This document shows positions 27,423 through 36,634 of a DNA stretch of 64,000 nt, piece after piece. The position numbers and the translations under genes are program-made. The DNA lies in assembly GCF_030505195.1 (NCBI RefSeq), contig NZ_CP129672.1:1-64000 (forward strand). The letters run 5' to 3'. Position 1 is the first letter of the stretch, and each line of letters opens with the position of its first letter. The DNA comes from Comamonas testosteroni. GTDB taxonomy: Bacteria > Pseudomonadota > Gammaproteobacteria > Burkholderiales > Burkholderiaceae_C. The notes below the pieces were generated by a model. The model saw nothing but the letters and a program-made list of their open reading frames with translations, did not search any database and had not been told where the DNA came from.

Positions 27423-28695
27423 GGCGCTTGCCTCCTCTTTGCAAGGCCGCTCGGCCCACACCGCGATGGGCATCGCCGCTGCGCCAAAGGGCGGTGGCGG
27501 CCAGCAGCACTCCCAGTACCTCGCACACCACAATCACCGGCAGGGCAATGGCCGCCACCTGCTGGGCCACGCTGGCGTTGAAGGCGGTCCATTGCAGTGC
27601 GATACCGGACAGCATCAGCAAAGCCAGGCCCGACAAAGCCAATTGCCCGCAAGCCACAGGCCACTGCCTGCGCCAGCCTATGCCGGTCCCCAGGCCCAGC
27701 AGCAAGATGGAGCCGAACTTCCCCAGAATTCTTGCCAGGACGACGCTGGCCACCACCGAAACCATGGCCCAAGACAGGTTCACCTGAGAGGCCATGCTGG
27801 CCACCAGCACGAACATCAGCAGATTGAGCATGGCATGGGCAGCCTGAAAGGCCTGGGGCCAGACCAGGGGCATGGGGCTGAAATTGCGCAACATCAGCCC
27901 AGCGACCACGAAGCCGAGCGCGGCCGAGCCGCCCCATTGTTCGGCCAGCAAACAAACCGCAGCCATGGCCGCCAGCAGATACAGGGCCGTGGTGTCGCTA
28001 CGCGATGACTGCCAGCGCAGCACCGGCCAGAAGGCAACCGTGACCAGCAAGGCCCAGAACAGAGTCAGAAGCAAGCTCAGCAGCAAGCGTCCAAGGCCCG
28101 CCGTCGAGAATTGCAGGCCACCGCCCGCCGCTTGGGCGACCGGCACAAACACCACCGTCAGAACCAGCGCCCCCAGCAGCGCCAGCAAGGTGCTGATGGT
28201 GGCAAGAAGCAGGCTGCGATCGGTCACCGCACCGCTGGCACGCAGATCATCGGCAATACGCAGCAGCACGGCTGGCGAGGCCGCCATGGAAATCACACCA
28301 ACGGCCAGCGCCACGGCCCAGCCCCAGCCCAGCGCCAGCAAGGTCGAAGCTACCACGGCCAGCGTGACCAGCGACTCGCCAAGGCTTTGCAGCAGCAACC
28401 AGGGCTGGCGCAGCAGCCAGGGCAAGGAGACCTGGGAGGCCGCCAGCAGCAGGCTGACGCCTACGGCCACCTCCAGCAGCAAAGCCGTGCTGCCCTGCAA
28501 CGGCCAGGGCAGATCGCCAAACCCCACCCAGCCGGCCACGAGGCCGACCAGGGTGTAGCCCAGCATGCGCGGATAGCCGGAAAAACGGTAAACCATATGG
28601 CCAAGCAAGGCTGCGGCCGCTACGAGAACGCACCAACTCAGCAGCGGCGGAAAACCGGCAGGCCAGATGCCCGCCTCCAGATTGCCAAATGGCAT
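27412..28695 (-). CDS. CPA2-family monovalent cation:proton antiporter, membrane domain only
   Basis: A 427-residue membrane protein of the KefB/NapA-like CPA2 family with about 12-13 helices (starting [22 protein letters not shown]). The segment [38 protein letters not shown] matches the family. It ends after the membrane domain, with no RCK/TrkA-N regulatory domain, unlike KefB or KefC. AGGAGGG precedes the ATG at 28695; the frame is open further upstream. Overlap with the YbdK-type gene suggests joint expression. Confidence 0.87.
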   Translation of the reverse strand: MPFGNLEAGIWPAGFPPLLSWCVLVAAAALLGHMVYRFSGYPRMLGYTLVGLVAGWVGFGDLPWPLQGSTALLLEVAVGVSLLLAASQVSLPWLLRQPWLLLQSLGESLVTLAVVASTLLALGWGWAVALAVGVISMAASPAVLLRIADDLRASGAVTDRSLLLATISTLLALLGALVLTVVFVPVAQAAGGGLQFSTAGLGRLLLSLLLTLFWALLVTVAFWPVLRWQSSRSDTTALYLLAAMAAVCLLAEQWGGSAALGFVVAGLMLRNFSPMPLVWPQAFQAAHAMLNLLMFVLVASMASQVNLSWAMVSVVASVVLARILGKFGSILLLGLGTGIGWRRQWPVACGQLALSGLALLMLSGIALQWTAFNASVAQQVAAIALPVIVVCEVLGVLLAATALWRSGDAHRGVGRAALQRGGKRHDA

Positions 28696-29031
28696 AAAGC
28701 GCCCTCCTGTATCAAGACCCGTACAGTGCGACAAAGTCACGGCACCAGGGTTGGTGCAGGCAGCGTTGCGAAAGATGCGGTCAGCGCCGCTTGAAAGCCC
28801 GGACATGCGCCGGAATGCAACACCTGCTATTGCGCGACCAACTCTTCTCCAGAGGATCAAGGCGGTCACCACGCACGCTCCGTGGCCTGCTTGGAACACA
28901 ACAGGCACTATCGCGGAGCGCTACAAACATCATAGGGGTGCCAGATCGAATGACGTTACAGGGTGTCAGCCTTCCGACATTTCTGTGTCCGAATGCATTG
29001 CTTGTTAGAGTTTTGCAAACCGTCCGAGCAT
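28696..29031. other. Non-coding stretch upstream of the antiporter
   Basis: About 336 bases with no supported gene. It should hold the antiporter promoter. Short frames on both strands lack ribosome sites and protein-like composition. Confidence 0.6.
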
Positions 29032-29070
29032 GAAAAATGCCGGGCTCAACTCTGCGTAGACCCGGCATTG
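29032..29070 (-). terminator. Rho-independent terminator after the M20/DUF3100 operon
   Basis: On the minus strand ATGCCGGGTCT pairs with AGCCCGGCAT across an 11-base loop and runs into TTTTC. It lies 23 bases past the stop at 29093. Confidence 0.9.
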
Positions 29071-29092
29071 ATTCATGTGAAAAGCCCTTCTG

Positions 29093-30268
29093 TCAGGCCG
29101 GTAGCTTGCCGCCCTTCAGCAGCGCTCCCACCAATTCCACCCAGTAACGCATGCCCAGCGGCAGATTGGCGTCGTTAAAGTCGTACTTGGGGTTGTGCAG
29201 AGAAGCGCTGTCCTCGCCATTTCCCAGCCAGATATAGACACCCGGGCATTCCTGCGCCATGAAGGCAAAGTCTTCCGAGGCCATGCTGGGCACCATGTCC
29301 CGGCGCACCTTGCCTTCGCCCAGCACGCCGGTCAGCACCTCGGCGCAGACTTCGGCGTGCCGGGGGTTGTTGATGGTTGCAGGGTAGCTGACGCGGTAGT
29401 CGAGATGGGCCTCCAGGCCGTGCAGCGCGCAGGTCGCGGCAATCGCATCGCGAAAACGTTGCTCGATGCGCGCGCGCTGAGGCATGTCGAAGCAGCGCAC
29501 AGTGCCGCGCAGCTTGATGACTTCGGGCATCACGTTATAAGTATCGCCGGCGTTGAAGCTGGTCACGCTCAGCACGGCCGGCTTGTGCACCTCTTGCTCG
29601 CGCGCAATCAGCGCGGGCAACTGTGTCACCAGTTGGCAGGCCGCCAGCAGTGCGTCTTTGCCCAGATGCGGCATGGCGGCATGGCAGCCCTTGCCGGTCA
29701 GCGTCAGATCGAAGATGTCAAAGGCCGCCATCACGGCCGTGGAATGCACCGCCGCCGTACCCACGGGCAGGCCTGGCCAGTTGTGCATGCTGTAGACCGC
29801 ATCCATCGGGAAGCGCTGGAACAGCCCGCCCTCTATCATGGCGCGCGCGCCACCTTCGTTTTCCTCGGCGGGCTGGAAGATGAAATGCACGGTCCCCGAA
29901 AAATCGGGTGCCGAGGCCAAAGCCTGGGCCGCCCCCAGCAGCATGCTGGTATGGCCGTCATGGCCACAGGCATGCATACGGCCAGCGTGCGTGGACGCAT
30001 GCTCGCACTGATTGAGCTCCGTCACATTCAGCGCATCCATATCGGCGCGCAGGCCGATGGAGGGACCCGCGCCCAGGTTGCCCTTGAGCACGGCAACCAC
30101 CCCCGTACCGGCCAGGCCGGTGTGCACTTCCAGACCAAAACTTTTGAGCAGCTCGGCCACGCGTGCGCTGGTTCGGTGCTCCTGAAAAGCAGTTTCCGGG
30201 TGACGATGAAAGTCATGACGCCAGGCTTGCAGCTCCTGCTGACCGGGCCATTTGATGGTGTTCATCAT
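29093..30268 (-). CDS. M20-family amidohydrolase (hippurate hydrolase/aminoacylase-like)
   Basis: A 391-residue zinc amidohydrolase. Metal-site motifs are MHACGHDGHTSMLLGAA, the EENEGGARAMIEGGLF glutamates and GNGEDSASLHNPKYDFND near the C-terminus. A dimerisation domain separates the two catalytic halves. It probably removes an acyl or aryl group from an N-acylated amino acid. CGGAGC precedes the first of two adjacent ATG codons. It follows the DUF3100 gene by 15 bp, so uptake or export and hydrolysis may be coupled, with the divergent LysR gene as the likely regulator. Confidence 0.93.
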   Translation of the reverse strand: MMNTIKWPGQQELQAWRHDFHRHPETAFQEHRTSARVAELLKSFGLEVHTGLAGTGVVAVLKGNLGAGPSIGLRADMDALNVTELNQCEHASTHAGRMHACGHDGHTSMLLGAAQALASAPDFSGTVHFIFQPAEENEGGARAMIEGGLFQRFPMDAVYSMHNWPGLPVGTAAVHSTAVMAAFDIFDLTLTGKGCHAAMPHLGKDALLAACQLVTQLPALIAREQEVHKPAVLSVTSFNAGDTYNVMPEVIKLRGTVRCFDMPQRARIEQRFRDAIAATCALHGLEAHLDYRVSYPATINNPRHAEVCAEVLTGVLGEGKVRRDMVPSMASEDFAFMAQECPGVYIWLGNGEDSASLHNPKYDFNDANLPLGMRYWVELVGALLKGGKLPA

Positions 30269-30283
30269 GGTCTTGCTCCGTTT

Positions 30284-31627
30284 TTACAGCGTGTGGACAA
30301 AGGTCTGGGCGATCAGGGTCGCGGCCAGGAACACGCCGGCATTGGCCAGCAGAGAAACCACGACGATGCGCCAGCCCAGGCGACGGAAGGCCGGGATGTC
30401 CTTGGCCAGCGACAGGCCCGCGAACGTGAGCATGGGCGTGATCATGGCCAAGAAATTGACCTTGCCCGTCAAAGCTGCCACTTCGGCGGCATAAGGCGTC
30501 AGCGGGAAAGTCATGGCCATGGCGATAAACGAAATCCAGCACACGGCGGGAAGAATGCGGCGCGTGCCGACATAGATCAGATCGCCGACAAACACGGCAG
30601 CAATGATGAGCAACACGCCGGGCAGCGCATCCATCACGGGCACCCCATGACCGATGCGGTTGCCGATCAGCACCATGGCTCCGACCAGAAGCCAGGAGGC
30701 GAAACGCATGCCCAGACCCAGCGCTGGCACCGGTGCCTGCTCTTCGTCCTTGGCTGCCGACAGATCCACGGCCTGCTGCACCAAGGCCTGCTTGCGCTTG
30801 CGGCCCAGAATCGGCTCCAGCCATTGATAGGTACGCAGGGCCAGGGGCAGCGAGATGAACAGCGTCAGATACGTGCCCACCGTCGTTGCGATCAGGTTGG
30901 CGGCGGCGGCAAAAGTGGCGATCTGGTCGCTCATTTCGGGATGCTGGGCAGCGATCGCGCCCACGGCGGCAGCCGTCATGCTGCCCGAACCCACGCCGGC
31001 GCCCATACCCAGGGCCAGTGGGTGGAAGATATTGAGGCTGGAGACAAAGCCGGCCAGCAGCGAGATGAAGATGGCACCGATCAGCGTGCCAGTGATGTAC
31101 TCGGCCAGCACGCCGCGGCCTTCGGGCGAATCCATGCCGAAGCGCTCGCCGATGATGGCCAGACCCGGTTCACGACCGATGGAGAACGTCGCGCCGATCG
31201 CTTCGCGCTTGATGCCCAGCAGCAGGGCCACCGGCATGCCCAGGGCCACGCAACCGACCAGATTGCCCAGCTCCTGCAACACCAGACCCCAGCCGACCTC
31301 AGCCAGCTTGGGCAGCGAACCGCCCACCAGCAGGCCCAGCTTGGCAATGAACAGAAACAGCGCGCAGGACAGCACAGCGGCGGCCAGATTCTGGCTGTAC
31401 AGGCTCAGTTGCAGCGGGCCCGGCATGCGCTTGCGCAACAGGCCCAGCACCAGGCCGATGAGCAGCGCCCAGATCATGGGCAGCAGCACCACCTTGCCCA
31501 CGCCCAGCGCAATGGGCAGCGGCCCCAGCCACTCGGACAATGCCGCAATCACCAGCGCCAGTGCAAATACCTGCACCACGCTGCCCACATTCAACGCGGC
31601 CTTGGCCGGCTGCACCTCTGTACGCAT
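30284..31627 (-). CDS. DUF3100-family polytopic membrane protein
   Basis: A 447-residue inner-membrane protein with about 10-12 helices, matching DUF3100. Recognisable stretches include LPMIWALLIGLVLGLLRKRMPG, KREAIGATFSIGREPGLAIIGERFG and MGAGVGSGSMTAAAVGAIAAQHPE. The function is not established; a transporter for the M20 substrate is an inference from the operon (15-bp gap). AAGGAAAG precedes the ATG at 31627. The promoter region is shared with the divergent LysR gene. Confidence 0.88.
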   Translation of the reverse strand: MRTEVQPAKAALNVGSVVQVFALALVIAALSEWLGPLPIALGVGKVVLLPMIWALLIGLVLGLLRKRMPGPLQLSLYSQNLAAAVLSCALFLFIAKLGLLVGGSLPKLAEVGWGLVLQELGNLVGCVALGMPVALLLGIKREAIGATFSIGREPGLAIIGERFGMDSPEGRGVLAEYITGTLIGAIFISLLAGFVSSLNIFHPLALGMGAGVGSGSMTAAAVGAIAAQHPEMSDQIATFAAAANLIATTVGTYLTLFISLPLALRTYQWLEPILGRKRKQALVQQAVDLSAAKDEEQAPVPALGLGMRFASWLLVGAMVLIGNRIGHGVPVMDALPGVLLIIAAVFVGDLIYVGTRRILPAVCWISFIAMAMTFPLTPYAAEVAALTGKVNFLAMITPMLTFAGLSLAKDIPAFRRLGWRIVVVSLLANAGVFLAATLIAQTFVHTL

Positions 31628-31741
31628 CAACTTTCCTTGCGCACGACGGCCGCTGCCGACGCGCTGAAATAGCTTTGAACCCTGAAAATGGGCACGACCA
31701 GCCCAAGCTGGCGCTCACCCATGCGGGCGCTGAATATAACA

Positions 31742-31797
31742 ATGCATTTATTGCATACGCATTCTTTTTCTGTTCTAAAAAAGTGAACATACGTATG
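31742..31797. promoter_or_regulatory. Probable operator region between the DUF3100 operon and the LysR gene
   Basis: The AT-rich intergenic region has two dyads: ATGCA/TGCAT around TTTAT at 31742-31756, and the perfect palindrome CATACGTATG at 31788-31797. The first fits the T-N11-A style of LysR sites. Assignment is by position; no binding data exist here. Confidence 0.5.
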
Positions 31798-31804
31798 AAT
31801 ACAG

Positions 31805-32755
31805 ATGCAATTTGGCGACGACAATCGCAGCATGCCCGCCTTTCAAGACTCCCGCGCCCGCTATCTGTTTGAAGCCGTCTACTGCGGCTCTGTTCGTGCC
31901 GCAGCCGAAAAACTGGGCATCGTGCCCTCGGCCGTCAGCCGCCAGATCAGCCTGCTTGAAGAGGAGCTGGGCGTTGCCCTGCTGGAGCGTCATCGCAGCG
32001 GCGTGGTCCCCACCGAGGCCGGCCAGTTGCTGCTGGACTATCACCGCGAACATACGGCCCACCGCCACGACATGCTGGCCAAGGTCGATGCGCTGCGCGG
32101 ACTGCACAGCGGCAGCGTCAGCGTGGTCAGCGGCGAAGGCTTTGCGCAGGAGCTGATCGACGGGCCGATACGCAATTTTCGGCAGCAATATCCGGGCGTC
32201 AGCATCTCGCTGGAAATCTACGGCACGACCGAGATCATGCGCCGCATTCGCGAGGACGCTGCCGAGATCGGCCTGGTCTACTACCCGCCCGCCGACAGCC
32301 ACATCACCGCGCGCGGTGCGGCGCGCCAGCCCATGCATGCCATCGTCCACTCCCAGCACCCACTGGCCCGTGCTGACCAGACCTCGCTGCAAGAGCTCAG
32401 TCGATGGCCTATTGCCATGCTGCAAGGCGTGTATGGCATTCGCCAGCTCGTGGAATATGCCGAACACAAGGACAAGATTCACCTCAGCCCCGCCCTGACC
32501 AGCAATCTCATCAGCGTGCTGCTGGCCTTTGTCAGCAGCGGCCAGGGCGTGACCCTGCTGCCGCCCTGCTCCGTCACGGCCGAGCTGGCAAGCGGCCGCC
32601 TGCGCGCCATTCCCATTCACAACCCTGCCTTTCAGGATGCGGAGATGCAGCTCATCACCCGCACTGGCAGACATCTCTCGCCCGCTGCCAACCGCTTTTT
32701 GCTGTATTGCATGCAGGGCATTCAGGCGTTTCAGACCGACCAGAAGATCGCATAG
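31805..32755 (+). CDS. LysR-family transcriptional regulator
   Basis: A regulator of up to 316 residues. The N-terminal winged helix-turn-helix reads YLFEAVYCGSVRAAAEKLGIVPSAVSRQISLLEEELGVALLERH. The rest is the periplasmic-binding-protein-like effector domain (SGSVSVVSGEGFAQELID onward). The start may be ATG 31805 or ATG 31832; neither has a good ribosome site. Being divergent from the DUF3100-M20 operon, it most likely controls that operon in response to its substrate. Confidence 0.92.
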   Translation: MQFGDDNRSMPAFQDSRARYLFEAVYCGSVRAAAEKLGIVPSAVSRQISLLEEELGVALLERHRSGVVPTEAGQLLLDYHREHTAHRHDMLAKVDALRGLHSGSVSVVSGEGFAQELIDGPIRNFRQQYPGVSISLEIYGTTEIMRRIREDAAEIGLVYYPPADSHITARGAARQPMHAIVHSQHPLARADQTSLQELSRWPIAMLQGVYGIRQLVEYAEHKDKIHLSPALTSNLISVLLAFVSSGQGVTLLPPCSVTAELASGRLRAIPIHNPAFQDAEMQLITRTGRHLSPAANRFLLYCMQGIQAFQTDQKIA

Positions 32756-32952
32756 TCAATGCCGATTGATCGAGATACTGCAATTTGTACAGCCTCTCGG
32801 TCAAAGGAGACAAACCGCAGCCCTCATGCAGCAGCGGCAGCCCCAACAGCCGCAGTGACCGAGCAGAACAGCCGCGTTTGAGGCAGATCAACACAGGCAA
32901 GTCTTCAGAGCCCTACCATCGGCAAGCCCTTGAATTATCTGCGAAGCCTGCT

Positions 32953-33594
32953 ATGTTTTTTGGAATCAGCCATCTTATTGTCCCTACCACCGATCTGGAA
33001 CGCGCCGCCAAGATGTGGCGTGATGTGATCGGCTTTGCCGAGGTAGGCAGGGGCGATGGCTATGTGGACATAGATACCGGCAGCGCCACGCTGCGACTGG
33101 CGCAGGTGAGCCGGGTCGAATCCAGCCTGTCGCTGCGCCTACAGGTCAGCAAGGTGCAGACCACTTATGACACCTTGCTGGCCGGAGGCTGCAGCACGCG
33201 CTACGCGCCCATGAAGACGCCAGAGCTGGAAGAAATGGCCTGCGTAAGCGATGGCGACAACCACTCCATCCTGCTGTGGCGGCCGCTGAGCGAAGACGAA
33301 TGGGGCTTTGTGCCCGATCTGCCCAAGCAAGGCGAATGGCTGCCCGAGGCCGAGGCCCTGCTCAAACGCCTGCTAGCCCATGTGCCTGCCCTCTTTCGCA
33401 TGCTGGCGCGGCGCAAGACCACGCGGGTGATTGAGCAACTGGCGGCAGAGGCCAAAAGCCCTGTGACCTGCGACTGCGTGATCAAGGGCTATATCACCGC
33501 ATCGGCCAAGATCACCCGTTTCAGGCTGGTGGAGCCGCTGCGCGCCGAAGGCATCAATCCTCAGGACTATCAAGCAGAGTTTGACTATGAATGA
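32953..33594 (+). CDS. VOC (glyoxalase/dioxygenase-like) protein with C-terminal extension
   Basis: A 213-residue protein. Residues 1-120 form a VOC domain (FFGISHLIVPTTDLERAAKMWRDVIGF; VDIDTGSATLRLAQV; VSDGDNHSILLW). The remaining 90 residues (from about PEAEALLKRLLAHVPALFRM) are helical and basic, then end in a small alpha/beta part with paired cysteines (CDC). This tail faintly resembles the small PCP-reductase-type domain, but I am not sure. The frame extends upstream to 32785 with low-complexity residues; ATG 32953 begins right at the VOC fold. The activity is unknown. Confidence 0.82.
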   Translation: MFFGISHLIVPTTDLERAAKMWRDVIGFAEVGRGDGYVDIDTGSATLRLAQVSRVESSLSLRLQVSKVQTTYDTLLAGGCSTRYAPMKTPELEEMACVSDGDNHSILLWRPLSEDEWGFVPDLPKQGEWLPEAEALLKRLLAHVPALFRMLARRKTTRVIEQLAAEAKSPVTCDCVIKGYITASAKITRFRLVEPLRAEGINPQDYQAEFDYE

Positions 33595-33701
33595 AATATG
33601 CCGAAAGCCCAGTCCCACCAAGCCCTGCCAGCTATCATTCCAGGATTTTTCAACGCCATGGTGCAGATTGCGCTAGGCGTCTGCTTTAGACTGCCTGCAG
33701 C

Positions 33702-34769
33702 ATGCAAACCAGTCTGGCTCTCACTCCTTCGCAACTGAGCGAATTCCTTCTCAACGTCGCCACCGTACGCCCCGTGTTTATCTGGGGTCCACCCGGAATT
33801 GGCAAATCGGCGCTGGTACAGAACTTTGCGCAAAGCGTGGGACTTGATTGCGTATCCCTGCTGGGCAGCCAGCTCGCTCCCGAGGACTTGCTGGGCGTGC
33901 CGCAGATCATTGACGGCGTGACCCGCTTCTGCCCGCCCGCCATGATTGCGCGCGAGCAGCCTTATTGCCTGTTCCTGGACGAGCTCAACGCCTGCAGCCA
34001 GGACGTGCAAAAAGCCTTCTACAGCCTGATTCTGGAGCGCCGCGTGGGCGAGTATGTATTGCCCGAGGGCTCCATCGTGATTGCGGCTGGCAACCGCGCA
34101 CAGGACTCGGCAATTGTGCGCACCATGTCCTCGGCGCTGATCAACCGCATGATTCATGTGCAGCTCAAGGTCAGCGCCAGCGAGTGGCTGCAATGGGCAC
34201 AGCAGGCCCAGTTGCACACGCTGGTGCTCGAATATCTGGCCCAGCGCCCTGACCATCTGTGGAGCCCGCCGCCCAAGCATGAAGAGGCGTTTTCCACGCC
34301 GCGCTCCTGGCATATGCTCAGCGACGCCCTGCTGTCCTATGGCGACGATTTGAATCCGCACACGCTGGAAGCCCTGAGCAGCGGCTGCCTCACGCCCCAG
34401 CATGCAGCGCAGTTCAAGGCCTTTTACAAGCTGGCCGACGACCGCCACCGCCTGGACGCCATCTTCAAGGGCGACGCCAACTGGCCCCATGCGCCGCAGG
34501 ATAGAGATGTGCTGTATTTCCTGGCTCAGGCCTTCCGTGCGCGTCTGCTCAAGATCCTGCCCACCGACAAGCAGCAAAGCGGCGGCGAGTTGCAGCAAAC
34601 CGTGCACCGCTCCAAGGCTATGCTCAAGGAGCTGGCCCAGATCAGCCTGGAAATGGCGCAGATCGTCACCTCTGAAAGCGACAGCCAGACCTTGCCCGCC
34701 TGGTATATGGTTGAAATCGTGCGCGACCTGCCACGCCTGGTGGAAGCACGCGAAGCGGCCAGAGCCTGA
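33702..34769 (+). CDS. MoxR-type AAA+ ATPase
   Basis: A 355-residue AAA+ ATPase of the MoxR branch. Walker A is GPPGIGKS (residues 29-36), Walker B is YCLFLDELNA, sensor 1 is VIAAGNRA, and an arginine-finger region follows in ALINRMIHVQLKV. The C-terminal lid is helical. MoxR ATPases act as chaperones for partner proteins with a VWA domain; the partner is the next gene, whose ATG overlaps this stop codon. The start lacks a clear ribosome site. The pair recalls RavA-ViaA in layout but not in detail. Confidence 0.93.
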   Translation: MQTSLALTPSQLSEFLLNVATVRPVFIWGPPGIGKSALVQNFAQSVGLDCVSLLGSQLAPEDLLGVPQIIDGVTRFCPPAMIAREQPYCLFLDELNACSQDVQKAFYSLILERRVGEYVLPEGSIVIAAGNRAQDSAIVRTMSSALINRMIHVQLKVSASEWLQWAQQAQLHTLVLEYLAQRPDHLWSPPPKHEEAFSTPRSWHMLSDALLSYGDDLNPHTLEALSSGCLTPQHAAQFKAFYKLADDRHRLDAIFKGDANWPHAPQDRDVLYFLAQAFRARLLKILPTDKQQSGGELQQTVHRSKAMLKELAQISLEMAQIVTSESDSQTLPAWYMVEIVRDLPRLVEAREAARA

Positions 34770-36625
34770 TGGCCAAAGCCCCAACGCGCGACACCCCTGC
34801 CACCCAGGCCTATACGCAGGGCCTGGCCATGCTGCAGGCACACCCCATCTTTAGCGAACTCAGCCGCAGCCTGGGCTTTGTGCGCAGCGCCCAGTCATGC
34901 TGCCCTGCCCATGGCTGGGCGCAGGCCAGCCTCAACCACCAGCGCTTTACCGGCCAGATCGACATCCACCCCAAGCGCATGGCCAAACCCGAAGAATGGG
35001 CGTATTGCCTGGGGCGGGCAACGCTCAGCTACGCGCTGGAGCTGTTTCAGCGTGACCGCAGCCATTGGGCACAATGGAGCGCAGCCTGCGATGTGGTCAC
35101 GGCCCGCTTCATCCAGACCATCAAGCTGGGCCGTCCGCCCGAAGGCATGGAACTGCCCGACGGACTGCCCCAGCGCGACGAGGCCCAGTGGTATGTGCAG
35201 TTCTGCGAACAAGGCATACCTTCCTGGGCGCAGGCCCTAAGCCTGGCCGGTCCCGGCCAGGGCGGCGCTCACCCCAGCCTGGCCCTGCCGGAGCAATGGC
35301 CAGAGCCCGCCTCCTCCACCAGCAAGCCGCAGCCCTACTGGCGCAGGTACGGCAACTGGCCCGAAATGTTTGCTGCGGGCCTGGCCCGCTCTGTGACCCA
35401 GTCCGTGGAAATGGCGGCGGGCGTGCGCCGCGAGTTTGGCCAGAGCCGCGCTGCCAGCAGCGCGCTGGACCTCGCACGCCACTGGTTCATGGACAGCTTT
35501 CCGCTGCTGGGCAGCATGGTCGCGGCGTTTGACATCATCGAGGACGCCAGCATCTGCGAGCGCGAGGACATCTCCGTCGCCGCCGTCGACGAGATGCTGC
35601 GCACCATCTACATCAACCCCGGCCCGCACCTGTCCGAGCTGGAGCTGCGTTTTGTCATTGCCCACGAAGTCCTGCATGTCGCCCTGCGCCATCTGCCGCG
35701 CCGGCGCGGGCGCGAGCCGTTTCTGTGGAATGTGGCCTGCGACTTCGTCATCAACGACTGGCTGATCCAGATGGACGTGGGCCAGCCGCCTGACATCGGT
35801 CTGCTCTACGACCCGGAGCTGCGCGGGCTCAGCGCGGAAGAGATCTACGACCGCATCGCGGGCGATCTGCGCCGCATGCGCAAGCTGCGCACCCTGGCCG
35901 GTGGCCAGGGCGACATGCTGGAGCGTAATGTGCGAGTTCAGCGCAACGCGGGCGACTACACCGATATCGACGAGTTCTGCCGCACCCAGTTGGGCAAAGG
36001 CCTGCTGCGCCATGAGCAAAGCGCACGCGGGCTGCTGCCCGCGGGATTGATCGAGGAAATCCGCGCTCTGCTGCAGCCGCCGATTGACTGGCAGGTGGAG
36101 CTGGCACGCTGGTTCGATCACCACTTTCCGCCCATAGAGACGCGGCGCAGCTATGCCCGCATCAGCCGCCGTCAAAGCGCTACGCCCGATATTCCCAGGC
36201 CTCGTATTCAAGCCGACAGCCGCTGGCTGGAAGGGCGCACCTTCGGCGTACTGCTGGACACCTCGGGCTCCATGGAGCGCCATGTGCTGGCCAAGGCGCT
36301 GGGCACCATCGCAAGCTACGCCGACGCCAAGGATGTGCCCGCTGCGCGCTTGATCTGCTGCGACGCTGCCGCCTACGACCTGGGCTATCTGCCAGCCGCC
36401 GACATTGCCCAGCGCATCGCCCTCAAAGGCCGTGGCGGTACCGTGCTGCAACCGGGCGTGGATCTGCTGCTCCAGGCCGACGACTTTCCCAAGGACGGCC
36501 CCATCCTCATCATCACCGATGGCCAATGCGACCAGCTGCGCGTGCCGCGCGAGCATGCCTATCTGCTGCCTGCGGGCCGCAGGCTGCCGTTTCGCACAGC
36601 TGCGCCCATATTTGTGATGGGCTGA
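34769..36625 (+). CDS. Putative metallopeptidase with VWA-like domain (DUF2201 type)
   Basis: A 618-residue two-part protein. The central metallopeptidase-like domain has HEVLHVALRH, an HExxH motif with His299 and His303 and a third possible ligand two turns on, followed by the family block LWNVACDFVINDWLI. The C-terminal VWA-like domain has a MIDAS: DTSGS, a Thr in GRGGT and an Asp in IITDG. The first 200 residues are unassigned. There is no signal peptide. The start overlaps the MoxR stop by one base (TGATG-type), giving translational coupling. The substrate and cellular role are unknown. Confidence 0.9.
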   Translation: MAKAPTRDTPATQAYTQGLAMLQAHPIFSELSRSLGFVRSAQSCCPAHGWAQASLNHQRFTGQIDIHPKRMAKPEEWAYCLGRATLSYALELFQRDRSHWAQWSAACDVVTARFIQTIKLGRPPEGMELPDGLPQRDEAQWYVQFCEQGIPSWAQALSLAGPGQGGAHPSLALPEQWPEPASSTSKPQPYWRRYGNWPEMFAAGLARSVTQSVEMAAGVRREFGQSRAASSALDLARHWFMDSFPLLGSMVAAFDIIEDASICEREDISVAAVDEMLRTIYINPGPHLSELELRFVIAHEVLHVALRHLPRRRGREPFLWNVACDFVINDWLIQMDVGQPPDIGLLYDPELRGLSAEEIYDRIAGDLRRMRKLRTLAGGQGDMLERNVRVQRNAGDYTDIDEFCRTQLGKGLLRHEQSARGLLPAGLIEEIRALLQPPIDWQVELARWFDHHFPPIETRRSYARISRRQSATPDIPRPRIQADSRWLEGRTFGVLLDTSGSMERHVLAKALGTIASYADAKDVPAARLICCDAAAYDLGYLPAADIAQRIALKGRGGTVLQPGVDLLLQADDFPKDGPILIITDGQCDQLRVPREHAYLLPAGRRLPFRTAAPIFVMG

Positions 36626-36634
36626 GATTCAAGA

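Noticed and set aside
31832..32755. Shorter LysR start at 31832 as the definite start
   Set aside because: It is possible, but neither it nor 31805 has a clear ribosome site, so the longer form is listed and the doubt stated.
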